Shown here piece by piece: positions 8,215 to 16,680 of a stretch of 17,602 nucleotides of DNA (within the stretch, counting starts at the first letter, position 1; each line of letters opens with the position of its first letter). The position numbers were made by a program, and so were the translations under genes. The DNA comes from Pseudomonadota bacterium (GTDB lineage Bacteria > Pseudomonadota > Alphaproteobacteria > Micropepsales > Micropepsaceae): NCBI GenBank assembly GCA_021808875.1, contig JAKBAU010000037.1, positions 1-17,602 of the forward strand, written 5' to 3'. Below the pieces are notes generated by a model. It saw nothing but the letters and a program-made list of their open reading frames with translations, ran no database searches and was not told where the DNA came from.

Positions 8215-8240
8215 GAACGGTCCCGAGAAGAAAACCGTTC
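8215..8240. repeat. Inverted repeat overlapping the aspS stop codon
   Basis: GAACGGT (8215-8221) and ACCGTTC (8234-8240) form a perfect 7-bp stem with a 12-base loop, the right arm overlapping the aspS stop at 8239-8241. It could be a transcript-end structure for aspS, but there is no T-tract after it on the minus strand, so a rho-independent terminator is not demonstrated. It also marks the junction between aspS and the Hint remnant. Confidence 0.35.
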
Positions 8241-10041
8241 AGACTTCCGGCTTTACAACGCGGAGATGCAGCTCCTTGAGCTGGCGGGCAGATACAGGCC
8301 CCGGGGCGCCCATCATTAGATCCTGCGCCTGCTGGTTCATCGGGAACATGGTGACCTCGCGCAAATTGTCCACGCCAGCAAGCAGCATCACGATCCGATC
8401 AATGCCGGGCGCAGTGCCGCCATGGGGCGGCGCACCGTAACGGAACGCGTTCAGCATTCCCGAAAAGCGGGCTTCAGTTTCCTCTCGGGCGTATCCGGCG
8501 ATCTCAAATGCCTTGAGCATGACTTCTGGATCGTGATTTCGGATGGCGCCGGAACTCAGCTCTATTCCATTGCAGACAATGTCATACTGATATGCCTTAA
8601 GACCGAGAATGGTCTGCTTGTCCGTCAGATCGAGGGCCAGGAACGCGTCACGTCCATATTGTGGCATCGAAAACGGATTGTGAGAGAAGTCGATGCGCTT
8701 TTCATCCTCGTTCCACTCATACATTGGAAAGTCGACGATCCAACAGAACTTGAGCTCGCCACTGGCGACAAGATCGAGCTCCTTGCCAAGCCGTATGCGC
8801 GCCGCACCGGCGAGAGCTGCAGCCTTGTCCGCCCGCGGGTCCGCGGAGAAAAACACCGCATCTCCGGCCTTAAGGGCGCAGCGCTGCAGTAATTGTGCCA
8901 TGACAGGATCCGGTATGAACTTGGCGATCGGGCCCTTTGCCTGCAGCTTGCCGCTTTCCTCTTCAAAGACGATGTAGCCCAGACCCGGAGCCTTCATTTC
9001 GCTGCGGGCCCAATCATTGAGGCGATCAAAAAAGCTTCGCGGCTGGTGTCCTGCTCCCGGCGCAGGAATTGCTCGTACGACCTTGTCCTTGAAGGCCTTG
9101 AACGCAACACTGGTGTCAGCAAATAGATCTGAGACGTCGCAGATCACGATCGGGTTGCGCAGATCAGGCTTATCGACACCATATTTGAGCATCGCCTCAT
9201 CGAAGGAAATTCGAGGAAACGGCGGTACGGACACGGTGCGGCCGCGGGCGAACTCGTTAAAAACACCATGCAAGACCGGCTCAACCGCGGCGAAGACATC
9301 GTCTTGTGTGACGAAGCTCATCTCTAAATCAAGCTGGTAGAATTCGCCCGGGGAACGATCGGCCCGGGCATCTTCGTCACGAAAACATGGTGCGATCTGA
9401 AAATAGCGATCGAAGCCAGCTACCATGATCAGCTGCTTGAACTGCTGCGGCGCCTGGGGCAAGGCATAGAATTGCCCCGGATGCAGCCGACTTGGAACCA
9501 GAAAATCACGCGCGCCCTCTGGCGAAGAGGCCGTCAATATCGGGGTCTGGAATTCTGTGAAACCCTGCTCAATCATTCGACGACGGATCGAGGAGATAAC
9601 TTGACTGCGCAAGGTGATGTTATTGTGCAGCCGTTCGCGGCGCAGGTCGAGAAAGCGATATCTCAGCCGCGTCTCCTCGGGATAGTCGAGATCGCCAAAA
9701 ATGGGCAGAGGCAATTCCTGTGCTACCGATTGAACGGTAATTTCTTCGATGCGAATTTCGACTTCTCCGGTCGGAAGATCCCGATTGACTGTTTCCGCCG
9801 AGCGGGCGACGACCGGGCCACTCACGGTTACCACCCACTCCGAACGGCAGCGATCAGCCCCGGCAAAGGCCGGGCTATCCGGTTCGATAACGCATTGGGT
9901 AATGCCGTAATGGTCGCGTAAGTCGAGAAAAACCAGGCCGCCATGATCACGACGGCGGTGCACCCAGCCGCTCAACCGTACCTTTTGGCCCACCGCGTCA
10001 CGGCGTAATTGTCCACAGGTATGGGTGCGATAGGCGTGCAT
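8239..10041 (-). CDS. aspS: Aspartyl-tRNA synthetase
   Basis: A 600-residue class II aminoacyl-tRNA synthetase that charges tRNA(Asp) with aspartate. In order: N-terminal OB-fold anticodon-binding domain (residues 1-105, '[11 protein letters not shown]' at 25-35), catalytic core with '[14 protein letters not shown]' (172-185) and class II motif 2 '[10 protein letters not shown]' (220-229), the bacterial-type GAD insertion (about 290-420), and motif 3 '[12 protein letters not shown]' with Arg549. The start is ATG at 10041, with AGGA about nine bases upstream; a TTG at 10047 is also in frame. His33 replaces the Leu of E. coli AspRS, a change linked to non-discriminating enzymes that also charge tRNA(Asn) ahead of GatCAB. 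That reading is an inference. It is transcribed divergently from rnd. Confidence 0.97.
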   Translation of the reverse strand: MHAYRTHTCGQLRRDAVGQKVRLSGWVHRRRDHGGLVFLDLRDHYGITQCVIEPDSPAFAGADRCRSEWVVTVSGPVVARSAETVNRDLPTGEVEIRIEEITVQSVAQELPLPIFGDLDYPEETRLRYRFLDLRRERLHNNITLRSQVISSIRRRMIEQGFTEFQTPILTASSPEGARDFLVPSRLHPGQFYALPQAPQQFKQLIMVAGFDRYFQIAPCFRDEDARADRSPGEFYQLDLEMSFVTQDDVFAAVEPVLHGVFNEFARGRTVSVPPFPRISFDEAMLKYGVDKPDLRNPIVICDVSDLFADTSVAFKAFKDKVVRAIPAPGAGHQPRSFFDRLNDWARSEMKAPGLGYIVFEEESGKLQAKGPIAKFIPDPVMAQLLQRCALKAGDAVFFSADPRADKAAALAGAARIRLGKELDLVASGELKFCWIVDFPMYEWNEDEKRIDFSHNPFSMPQYGRDAFLALDLTDKQTILGLKAYQYDIVCNGIELSSGAIRNHDPEVMLKAFEIAGYAREETEARFSGMLNAFRYGAPPHGGTAPGIDRIVMLLAGVDNLREVTMFPMNQQAQDLMMGAPGPVSARQLKELHLRVVKPEV

Positions 10042-10274
10042 GGGCAAGTTTCCTAGGCTTGAGAGCGCCGCTTGTCGCGTTTCTGCCCGGCCTGGTCAAG
10101 TGCAAGACGTCCCCGCCCCGGCAGCCCCAAGCCCCCGATCGGCTTCGGGAGCTTGCCGATAGCGTCCCCTGGCGACGCCGGCTCAACGATGTAGCGGCAA
10201 AAAGGGCCCGCTTGTGCCCCCAAGGGCAGAGGTTGCGGGGGACGGGGTGCCGCGAATCCGCTATAGCGGGGGGC

Positions 10275-11432
10275 ATGCGCATTATCCTCACGACCGATGA
10301 GCTGAATGAGTTCGTCCGCGAATTGCAGAAATCACCCTATATCGCCCTTGATACCGAGTTTATGCGGGACCAGACCTACTGGCCCAAGCTGTGCTTGGTC
10401 CAGGTTGCCGCCCCGAACGGAATCGCGGCGATCATCGACCCTTTGGCAGAGGGGCTCGACCTTACGAGCTTCTATGCCCTGCTAGGCTCCGAGACCATCC
10501 TCAAAGTCCTTCACGCTGGCCGCCAGGACATTGAGATCTTCTTCCAGAAGGGCGGCATCATACCCCACCCCATCTTTGATACCCAGATCGCCGCCATGGT
10601 CTGCGGCTTTGGCGAAGCGGCAGCCTACGAGACCCTGGCACGCAAGCTTGCCAATGCCGAGATCGACAAGAGCGCCCGCTTCACCGACTGGAGCCGACGG
10701 CCCTTAAGCCCCCGCCAACTCGAATACGCCCTAGCTGACGTTACCCATCTGTGCGTCGTCTACGAACAACTCGAGGCACAGCTCAAGCGCACCGGCAGGC
10801 ATCAGTGGGTCGAAGAAGAGGTCGCGGCGCTACAGGATCCAGCACTCTATCGTCTTGAGCCCAAGGATGCCTGGAAGCGGCTTAAAGCCCGCACCACCAA
10901 CAAGCGGTTCCTCGCCGTGCTCGCTGCGGTGGCGGCCTGGCGGGAGCGCGAGGCCCAGACGCGTGACATTCCCCGCAGCCGCGTGCTCAAGGACGAGGCC
11001 CTGCTCGAAATCGCCGCCCATCCACCCCAGAGCCACGCCGATCTCGAACGCTTTCGTGCTGTCCCAAAAGGGTTTGGCACCTCCCGCCTCGCCAAAGGGC
11101 TGCTTGAGGCGATTGAGGAAGGGCGCCAGGGCGAACCACCCGCGCAAGCTGCGCATGACGCCCCCCGGCGCCGACGCGAGCCCTCGCCTTCGAGCGTCGA
11201 TCTCCTGAAGACCTTGTTGCGGCTGCGCGCCGAGGCCGCCCACGTCGCGCCGCGTCTAATTGCCAATTCCGACGACATTGAGCGGCTTGCCGCCGGAGAA
11301 GATGACGGCGTAGCAGCCCTGCAAGGCTGGCGCGCCAAGGTATTTGGCAACGATGCTCTCGCCTTACGGCAGGGGCGCATTGCCCTCACCCTCGATGACG
11401 GCCACGCCGTCATTGTCGAAATCGAAGACTGA
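10275..11432 (+). CDS. rnd: Ribonuclease D
   Basis: A 385-residue 3'-5' exoribonuclease of the DEDDy family that trims tRNA precursors and other small RNAs. Catalytic residues are visible: Asp26 and Glu28 in 'ALDTEFM', Asp85 in 'LHAGRQDIEIF', and Tyr151/Asp155 in 'YALADVTHL'. An HRDC nucleic-acid-binding domain follows (about residues 205-290, with 'AWREREAQTRDIPRSRVLKD'), then a second helical region to the C-terminus. ATG at 10275 was chosen because it is the standard opening ('MRIILTTDEL'). The frame is open 72 codons further upstream, but that part is not family-like. The ribosome-binding site is weak (a G-run directly before ATG), and a TATAGC lies 8 bases upstream. It is convergent with scpB, with 31 bases between stops. 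Confidence 0.96.
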   Translation: MRIILTTDELNEFVRELQKSPYIALDTEFMRDQTYWPKLCLVQVAAPNGIAAIIDPLAEGLDLTSFYALLGSETILKVLHAGRQDIEIFFQKGGIIPHPIFDTQIAAMVCGFGEAAAYETLARKLANAEIDKSARFTDWSRRPLSPRQLEYALADVTHLCVVYEQLEAQLKRTGRHQWVEEEVAALQDPALYRLEPKDAWKRLKARTTNKRFLAVLAAVAAWREREAQTRDIPRSRVLKDEALLEIAAHPPQSHADLERFRAVPKGFGTSRLAKGLLEAIEEGRQGEPPAQAAHDAPRRRREPSPSSVDLLKTLLRLRAEAAHVAPRLIANSDDIERLAAGEDDGVAALQGWRAKVFGNDALALRQGRIALTLDDGHAVIVEIED

Positions 11433-11463
11433 CACGATAATTTGTTTCCGACCGCGACGGGCC

Positions 11464-12306
11464 TCACAGTTCGTGAGGATCTGCACCGCCTGTCGCCAAC
11501 TCTTCAGCTGCGTCCGCTTCGTACGGGTCCTCATCTGCGGCCAAGTCCTCAGAAGGGCTAGGCACATCAAATCCACTCGGGGGCAAAGCCTCCAAAAATC
11601 CTGCTGCCTTCAGTTCATCCAGGCCGGGGAGATGGCTGACACTCTCCAGTCCAAACTGGACGAGGAAAGCCTCTGTCGTGCCATAGGTAACTGGACGGCC
11701 AGGCACACGCCTGCGGCCGCGGATCTTCACCCAGCCGATCTCCATCAATGTATCGAGCGTACCTTTGGAAACCGCGACACCGCGGATGTCCTCGATTTCG
11801 GCGCGCGTCACCGGTTGATGATAAGCAACAATCGCAAGTGTTTCGATGGCTGCACGCGATAGTCGACGTTGCTCGGGCTGCTCCTTGCGCAACAAAAAGG
11901 CCAGGTCTGGCGCGGTGCGGAACTGGTATTTTCCCGCCACGCAGACAAGGCGAACGCCGCGCTTTTCGTAGTCGCTCTGCAGTTCAGCCAGGATCGCAGG
12001 CACATCAGCACCATCCGGCAACGATGCGGCCAATGCCTTGAGATCAAGTGGTTCGGCGGACGCAAACAGCAACGCCTCAGCCATGCGGATATGCTCGAGC
12101 ACGAGCTGCGGCTCTTCATCCCTGAATTGTGGGGGCGCGTCCGTGGTGGCAGCATGTTGTTCGTCTGTGGCCATAGTCGGATCTTGCTCGCTGGTGTCCG
12201 GCTCCTCGGCGCTTGCGGGATCGACGGCAAGCTCTTCTGTCCGATCATCGCACACTTCCTGGGCCGAACCCTGGGCGAATTCAGCAAGTCGCACGACGGT
12301 ATTCAT
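11464..12306 (-). CDS. scpB: Segregation and condensation protein B
   Basis: A 280-residue condensin accessory protein. The conserved tandem winged-helix core covers roughly residues 70-240, beginning at 'RMAEALLFASAEPLDLKAL' and including 'AIETLAIVAYHQPVTRAEIE' and 'GRPVTYGTTEAFL' (each conserved in ScpB). ScpB dimers bind ScpA and regulate the Smc ATPase. It is longer than the ~190-residue Bacillus protein because of acidic, low-complexity extensions at both ends (about 70 and 40 residues), as in many alphaproteobacteria. The ATG at 12306 overlaps the scpA stop by four bases (ATGA), so translation is coupled and stoichiometric expression is likely. It is the last gene of the SPOR-nagZ-scpA-scpB run. 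Confidence 0.95.
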   Translation of the reverse strand: MNTVVRLAEFAQGSAQEVCDDRTEELAVDPASAEEPDTSEQDPTMATDEQHAATTDAPPQFRDEEPQLVLEHIRMAEALLFASAEPLDLKALAASLPDGADVPAILAELQSDYEKRGVRLVCVAGKYQFRTAPDLAFLLRKEQPEQRRLSRAAIETLAIVAYHQPVTRAEIEDIRGVAVSKGTLDTLMEIGWVKIRGRRRVPGRPVTYGTTEAFLVQFGLESVSHLPGLDELKAAGFLEALPPSGFDVPSPSEDLAADEDPYEADAAEELATGGADPHEL

Positions 12307-13127
12307 ACAGTCCCCTCCTGACCTGCGCGTAGCAACGCCCGGTCCTTCACGTAAATCTCCTCGAACGGCGTAAGCTGACGCATCTCAATGCGGCCGTCAC
12401 GACATAGCTCCAGACACGCCAGCAAGGTACTGGCCTTGGCAGAGCGCAAGCGCAAACCACTCTCCCATCCCGACGGCAGCAGGCTTGTCAGCGTACTCCA
12501 ATTGCCGATTCGTCCCAGCATGCGCTCGAGACGCGCCCGCGCCTCCTCAATGAGAAGAACGGGGGCATGGCGCGGCTGGTAGGTACCTGTTTTGGCCTTG
12601 CTCAGACGCTGGGTCGCATATCCAGTCAGCAGATCATAAAGCGAATCGCTATAGGTGCGCAGTTTCACGATATTAAGTGGCTCGGGTGCACCACGGGCAA
12701 ATACCTCACGGCCCAGACGATCACGGGCCATCAATCGCGCAGCTGCCTCACGCATCGCATCCAAGCGCTGCAGTCGCCAGCGCAACCGTGTCGCCATTTC
12801 ATCGGCGCTGACCTCACCATCCTGGCTTCCCGGCGGCGCAGGTAACAATAGCCGCGACTTGAGGTAAGCCAGCCATGCCGCCATCACGAGGTAATCAGCT
12901 GCCAATTCAAGGTTGAGCCGGCGCGCCCGCTCGACAAACTCGAGATATTGCTCAGCCAGCTTAAGGACTGAGATCTTCGCCAGATCAACCTTCTGACTGC
13001 GCGCAAGTCCCAGGAGTAGATCAAGGGGGCCCTCAAACCCGTCAACCGCGACGACCAGCGCCTCCTCAGCGCTGGCGTTGGCCGCCGCCTCGCCCATGGC
13101 TTCGAATTCGTCGACGACTTCGCTCAT
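12303..13127 (-). CDS. scpA: Segregation and condensation protein A (kleisin)
   Basis: A 274-residue kleisin that bridges the two Smc ATPase heads and recruits ScpB. Family hallmarks are 'VDGFEGPLDLLLGLARSQKVD' near residues 28-48 (quoted in full only here as a conserved block), 'LEFVERA', 'ADYLVMAAWLAYLKSRLLLP', and the C-terminal winged helix ending 'EEIYVKDR'. The N-terminal 25 residues are acidic and variable. The ATG at 13127 overlaps the nagZ stop by four bases and the scpA stop overlaps scpB in the same way, so the three are read from one message. The Smc partner is encoded elsewhere in this window (1183-4683). Confidence 0.95.
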   Translation of the reverse strand: MSEVVDEFEAMGEAAANASAEEALVVAVDGFEGPLDLLLGLARSQKVDLAKISVLKLAEQYLEFVERARRLNLELAADYLVMAAWLAYLKSRLLLPAPPGSQDGEVSADEMATRLRWRLQRLDAMREAAARLMARDRLGREVFARGAPEPLNIVKLRTYSDSLYDLLTGYATQRLSKAKTGTYQPRHAPVLLIEEARARLERMLGRIGNWSTLTSLLPSGWESGLRLRSAKASTLLACLELCRDGRIEMRQLTPFEEIYVKDRALLRAGQEGTV

Positions 13128-14140
13128 GCCGATATCCCCATCAATTCGCGAAGCCTGTCATGTGCGCGCTGTACCTCGAAGACAGAAGGAATGCGGAGCT
13201 GGGCTAGTGCCTCGGCTGCGCGTCGAGCCGAGCTGCCATCTAACGCCATAGCCTGCTTGGCTACATCGCGCATTTCCGCCATGTCACCATTACAATGCAA
13301 GACCACGTCGCATCCCGCAGATAGAGCATCAGCAGCACGCATTGAGATGGACCCCTCAAGCGCCTGCATCGACAGATCATCGCTCAGCAGCAGGCCATCA
13401 AATCCGATCTCACCGCGGATGATCTGTGCAATCACTCTGGCACTAGTCGTGGCCGGCCGGTTGGCATCGATGTCCGTGTAGACAACATGAGCCGTCATCG
13501 CCATCGGACAGTGGCAAAGCTTACGAAAGGTGAGAAAATCGCTTGTGCTTAATTCATCATGCGCACTGGTCACCTTAGGCAAACTCACGTGGGAATCTGC
13601 AAGGGCACGTCCATGGCCAGGTATGTGCTTCATCACCGGCAATACGCCACCATCCAGGAGCCCTTGAATCACCTGCCGCCCCAGATCGATGATCGGGACG
13701 GGTGCGCGACCCAAGGCGCGGTCGCCAATAATATCGTGGGCACCCGCGATCGGCACATCCAATACCGGCATGCAGTCAACATTGATGCCAAGATCAAAGA
13801 GCTGCTGCGCAATCAATCTGGCGTTCAGATAGGCCGCTTCGCACCCTGCCGCAATCTGCGTCGCGTAGAGTTCGGCAAAGCGGGCAGCTGGTGCATGGAC
13901 CTGCCAATAAGGCGGCTTCAAGCGAGCCACCCGCCCGCCCTCCTGGTCGATTAGGATCACCACCTGTTCGCTGTTGGCACTCGCCCGCAGTTGCTCAACC
14001 AGTGCCCGCACTTGATCCGGATCCCTTATGTTGCGGGCGAAGAGAATGAAGCCGAACGGACAGGTATCGCGGAAAAAGGCTTCCTCCTCGACTGTCAAAT
14101 GCAAGCCGGCGCAACCATAAATGGCCCGTGTCCGTGACAT
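13124..14140 (-). CDS. nagZ: Beta-N-acetylhexosaminidase NagZ (GH3)
   Basis: A 338-residue cytoplasmic glycoside hydrolase of family GH3 that removes GlcNAc from anhydro-muropeptides in peptidoglycan recycling. Motifs seen: 'LIDQEGGRVARL' (63-74), 'KHIPGHG' (Lys171-Gly177), the catalytic dyad Asp182/His184 in 'ADSHVSLP', and the nucleophile Asp254 in 'LLSDDLSM'. It has no signal peptide, as expected for NagZ. The start is ATG at 14140, ten bases after the stop of the upstream SPOR gene, with AAGGGA and GAGAG upstream; an in-frame ATG at 14182 lies inside the SPOR gene and is less likely. In organisms with an inducible AmpC, NagZ products trigger beta-lactamase expression; nothing in the window shows that system. 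Confidence 0.95.
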   Translation of the reverse strand: MSRTRAIYGCAGLHLTVEEEAFFRDTCPFGFILFARNIRDPDQVRALVEQLRASANSEQVVILIDQEGGRVARLKPPYWQVHAPAARFAELYATQIAAGCEAAYLNARLIAQQLFDLGINVDCMPVLDVPIAGAHDIIGDRALGRAPVPIIDLGRQVIQGLLDGGVLPVMKHIPGHGRALADSHVSLPKVTSAHDELSTSDFLTFRKLCHCPMAMTAHVVYTDIDANRPATTSARVIAQIIRGEIGFDGLLLSDDLSMQALEGSISMRAADALSAGCDVVLHCNGDMAEMRDVAKQAMALDGSSARRAAEALAQLRIPSVFEVQRAHDRLRELMGISA

Positions 14141-14150
14141 CTCTCTTTGC

Positions 14151-14993
14151 TCATCCCTTAGCAGGAAAACACGCTGCACCATCCGCCTTCAAACGATTAC
14201 AGGAGCGGATCGCGTCGATGCGGGTAACGTAGGAACCGATGCGTAGACGGTACCAGACGCCTTTGGCGCCAAGATCAACCCGCAGGATGTCATGTGCGAG
14301 TGAAGCGGCCGCGGCATGACGGTGGGCGTAGATACGCCACGCCGCCTCTGCTTGATCGTGGCTCTTATAGGCCCCGATCTGAAGCGCCCAGGAGCCAGCA
14401 ACTTTGGCATGGGCCGGTGACGGAGCCTTGGCAAGGGACAGGGTTGATGCATGCTGCGCGACTTTCACGCTCTTGGCGGGCAGAGAAGCCGACGCCGTCT
14501 TGGCCCGAAGTTCAGCGGCGGGTTTGTCGCGGGGTACGGCCGCGACTCGCTTGGCGACCGGGGGCGGGACCAGCTTTGTGAGGGCCTGCGGTCTAGCCGT
14601 CGCGACACGCGAAGCAGGCAGAGAGGCGGTCGGGCCGGGCGCGCTTGGCGCGGTCTGTGCCGATTGGGTGCCTGCACTGCTTCCCGAGGCGGGATGCTCG
14701 TAAATTTTAAGCCCCTCATAAGGCGTGACGCCCCCAGGATGGGCTGGTGCAGTTCTCACTGGGCCGGGTGCGGCTGCGATCAGCTGCGGCGCCCCCCCCG
14801 AGCGGCCATTTTGCACGCCTTGTGTGTAGGCAAACCAGACGACAGCGCCAAAGGCAAATACGATGATGAGAGCGACCACCAGCAGCAATGGCAGCCGCGA
14901 GCCTTCCTCGTCGAGGTCTTCCTCCGCGCCGTCGAACACGCGTATCTCTTCGGCAGAAGAGGGCTCGTAGAACTCCGGTTCGCGTTTGGGCAT
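14151..14993 (-). CDS. SPOR-domain membrane protein
   Basis: A 280-residue single-pass membrane protein. It has an acidic cytoplasmic N-terminus (1-33), one membrane helix (about 34-57, 'LPLLLVVALIIVFAFGAVVW'), a long Ala/Pro/Ser/Lys-rich linker (60-200), and a C-terminal SPOR domain (201-280, 'SWALQIGAYKS' to 'CNRLKADGAACF'). SPOR domains bind denuded peptidoglycan glycans at the septum, so a role in division or cell-wall remodelling is likely, but the exact partner is unknown. I chose ATG at 14993 because GGAG lies six bases upstream; GTG at 15032 would add 13 residues and lacks as good a site. It is the first gene of the run with nagZ, scpA and scpB. Confidence 0.87.
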   Translation of the reverse strand: MPKREPEFYEPSSAEEIRVFDGAEEDLDEEGSRLPLLLVVALIIVFAFGAVVWFAYTQGVQNGRSGGAPQLIAAAPGPVRTAPAHPGGVTPYEGLKIYEHPASGSSAGTQSAQTAPSAPGPTASLPASRVATARPQALTKLVPPPVAKRVAAVPRDKPAAELRAKTASASLPAKSVKVAQHASTLSLAKAPSPAHAKVAGSWALQIGAYKSHDQAEAAWRIYAHRHAAAASLAHDILRVDLGAKGVWYRLRIGSYVTRIDAIRSCNRLKADGAACFPAKG

Positions 14994-15075
14994 GGGCAAC
15001 TCCGCCGAATCTGTCCGCTTCGACCCTAGCACCGCCGTCCCAGCGAATCACGGTTGACAGCCCGATTCGTCCCCC

Positions 15076-16284
15076 TCAGAGCGCGATTTGGGTGTGGAAT
15101 AAACGCTCAAACTCGCTCAGGGCAAAGCGATCCGTCATACCGGCGATATAGTCACGAACGATTGAAACGCGCGCCGCGTCCGCTGCACCAATGCACGCCC
15201 CCGCCCAATCTGCGGGGAGCAGCGCCGGCTCCGCGTGAAACCCGCGGAACAACTCGGAAATGACCAGCTTGGCCTGCGCCATGCTCTGCATAACCCGGGG
15301 GTGACGGTACATATGGGAAAATAGCCAGGCCTTAAGCGCGGCAATATTCTCCGCCATCGGCGGAGAAAATGCCGCCGTCGCGGCGTCAGCGACCCGTATC
15401 TCGTGCACCGAACGCGGCCCTAGCCGTTCAAGTCGCAGACGGGTCTCCTCGAGCAGGTCCGTGATGATCGCACTCATCAGCCGCCTAACTAATTCGCCCA
15501 CGAAGCGGCTGAGTTCCAGGTTACCGTAACTTTTTTGCACCGCACCGACATAGCCACCGGCTAGTGGCGCGGCCGCCAGCGCCTGAATATCAAAGAGGCC
15601 CGCTCGCAGACCGTCGTCGATGTCATGGTTGATATAGGCAATGTCATCGGCGAGCGACGCCACTTGCGCCTCGAGTCCTGCAAAACTGTCCAATACAAGG
15701 TCAAAGCGGGCATTGAAGGAAGCGATCGGCCCGGGCACTGCACGCCCTACGAGGGGGCCATTATGTTTGACCAAGCCCTCAAGACACTCCCAGGTGAGAT
15801 TGAGTCCATCAAAATCCGCATAGCGGTGCTCGAGCTGGGTGACCAGCTTGAGAGCATGGGCATTGTGGTCAAAACCACCGAACTGCGCCGTGGCGTCGGC
15901 CAGGGCCTCTTCGCCGGCGTGACCGAAGGGGGTGTGGCCAAGATCATGGGCCAAGGCCACCGCCTCGGCCAAATCCTCGTCCAAAGCAAGAACACGGGCG
16001 ATGGAACGGGCGATTTGCGCAACTTCCAGGCTGTGGGTCAACCGGGTTCGGTAATAATCGCCCTCATGCTGTACAAAGACCTGGGTCTTGTGCTTCAGGC
16101 GACGAAAGGCGCTGGAGTGCAGGATGCGGTCGCGATCGCGCTGGAAAGCAGTTCGAGTGGCACTTTCTGACTCGTGATAAACCCGGCCCCGGCTCCCCCC
16201 CACCTGCGTGGCAAAGGGGGCTGCTTGGCTGGGCGGAACAAACAGGGGCGGCACAAGCCGGCCCTGCCGCTGATCGGATGGCAC
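15076..16284 (-). CDS. dgt: dGTP triphosphohydrolase-like protein (HD domain)
   Basis: A 402-residue dNTP triphosphohydrolase of the Dgt family (dNTP to deoxynucleoside plus triphosphate). Hallmarks are 'RTAFQRDRDRILHSSAFRRL' (45-63), 'TRLTHSLEV' with metal ligand His84, the HD pair His113-Asp114 in 'LAHDLGHTPFGH', a second 'GGFDHNAHAL', and 'NHDIDDGL' further on. The alphaproteobacterial type is close in length and is often called dGTPase-like. The start is set at GTG 16284: GGGAG lies 7 bases upstream, and an adjacent GTG at 16287 is equally possible. The frame remains open on the minus strand well beyond it, but that stretch is antisense to erpA and not family-like. It is divergent from erpA with 63 bases between starts. 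Confidence 0.94.
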   Translation of the reverse strand: MPSDQRQGRLVPPLFVPPSQAAPFATQVGGSRGRVYHESESATRTAFQRDRDRILHSSAFRRLKHKTQVFVQHEGDYYRTRLTHSLEVAQIARSIARVLALDEDLAEAVALAHDLGHTPFGHAGEEALADATAQFGGFDHNAHALKLVTQLEHRYADFDGLNLTWECLEGLVKHNGPLVGRAVPGPIASFNARFDLVLDSFAGLEAQVASLADDIAYINHDIDDGLRAGLFDIQALAAAPLAGGYVGAVQKSYGNLELSRFVGELVRRLMSAIITDLLEETRLRLERLGPRSVHEIRVADAATAAFSPPMAENIAALKAWLFSHMYRHPRVMQSMAQAKLVISELFRGFHAEPALLPADWAGACIGAADAARVSIVRDYIAGMTDRFALSEFERLFHTQIAL

Positions 16285-16347
16285 CACTTTGCTCCCGCGC
16301 CACAAGGCACTACATAAGACAGGTAATCCAAATTGCACACTCTTGCC

Positions 16348-16680
16348 ATGAGCGACAGTCCAGTTCTCCTTTCCGCCCGCGCCGCACGGCGCATCGCCGA
16401 GATTCTGAGGGGTGAGCCGGCGCCGATGAAACTTCGGGTCGCGGTCACCGGCGGCGGCTGCTCCGGCTTCCAGTACTCCTTCGCCCTGGATGAACTCCAG
16501 AGCCCTGACGACCTGGTAGTCGAGCGCGATGGTGTCGAGTTGCTGGTCGATCCCGTCTCTCTCGATTTCCTCAGAGGGGCCGAAATCGATTTTGCCAACG
16601 AGCTGATCGGTGCCCATTTTAAGGTCAACAATCCGAACGCCACGTCCTCCTGCGGCTGCGGCACCAGCTTTTCCGTTTGA
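16348..16680 (+). CDS. erpA: Iron-sulfur cluster insertion protein (A-type carrier)
   Basis: A 110-residue HesB/IscA/ErpA-family A-type carrier that delivers Fe-S clusters to apo-proteins. The three cluster-binding cysteines are in the conserved places: Cys38 in 'TGGGCSGFQY', and Cys102 and Cys104 in 'SSCGCGTSFSV'. The start is ATG at 16348; a TTG at 16333 is in frame but less likely. The ribosome-binding site is weak. I call erpA rather than iscA from the alphaproteobacterial context: divergent from dgt and followed by xthA. Sequence alone does not separate the A-type subfamilies reliably. Confidence 0.9.
   Translation: MSDSPVLLSARAARRIAEILRGEPAPMKLRVAVTGGGCSGFQYSFALDELQSPDDLVVERDGVELLVDPVSLDFLRGAEIDFANELIGAHFKVNNPNATSSCGCGTSFSV

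Noticed and set aside
10059..10274. 72-codon upstream extension of rnd.
   Set aside because: The residues are unlike RNase D, and the standard N-terminus starts at ATG 10275.
10262..10275. TATAGC just before the rnd ATG as a -10 box for a leaderless message.
   Set aside because: No -35 box at an acceptable distance, and the match to -10 consensus is modest.
15043..15069. Inverted repeat CGAATC...GATTCG with an internal TTGACA (15054-15059) in the SPOR-dgt gap.
   Set aside because: As a promoter, TTGACA points into the antisense of dgt and has no -10 box at 16-18 bases; as a terminator it lacks a T-tract.
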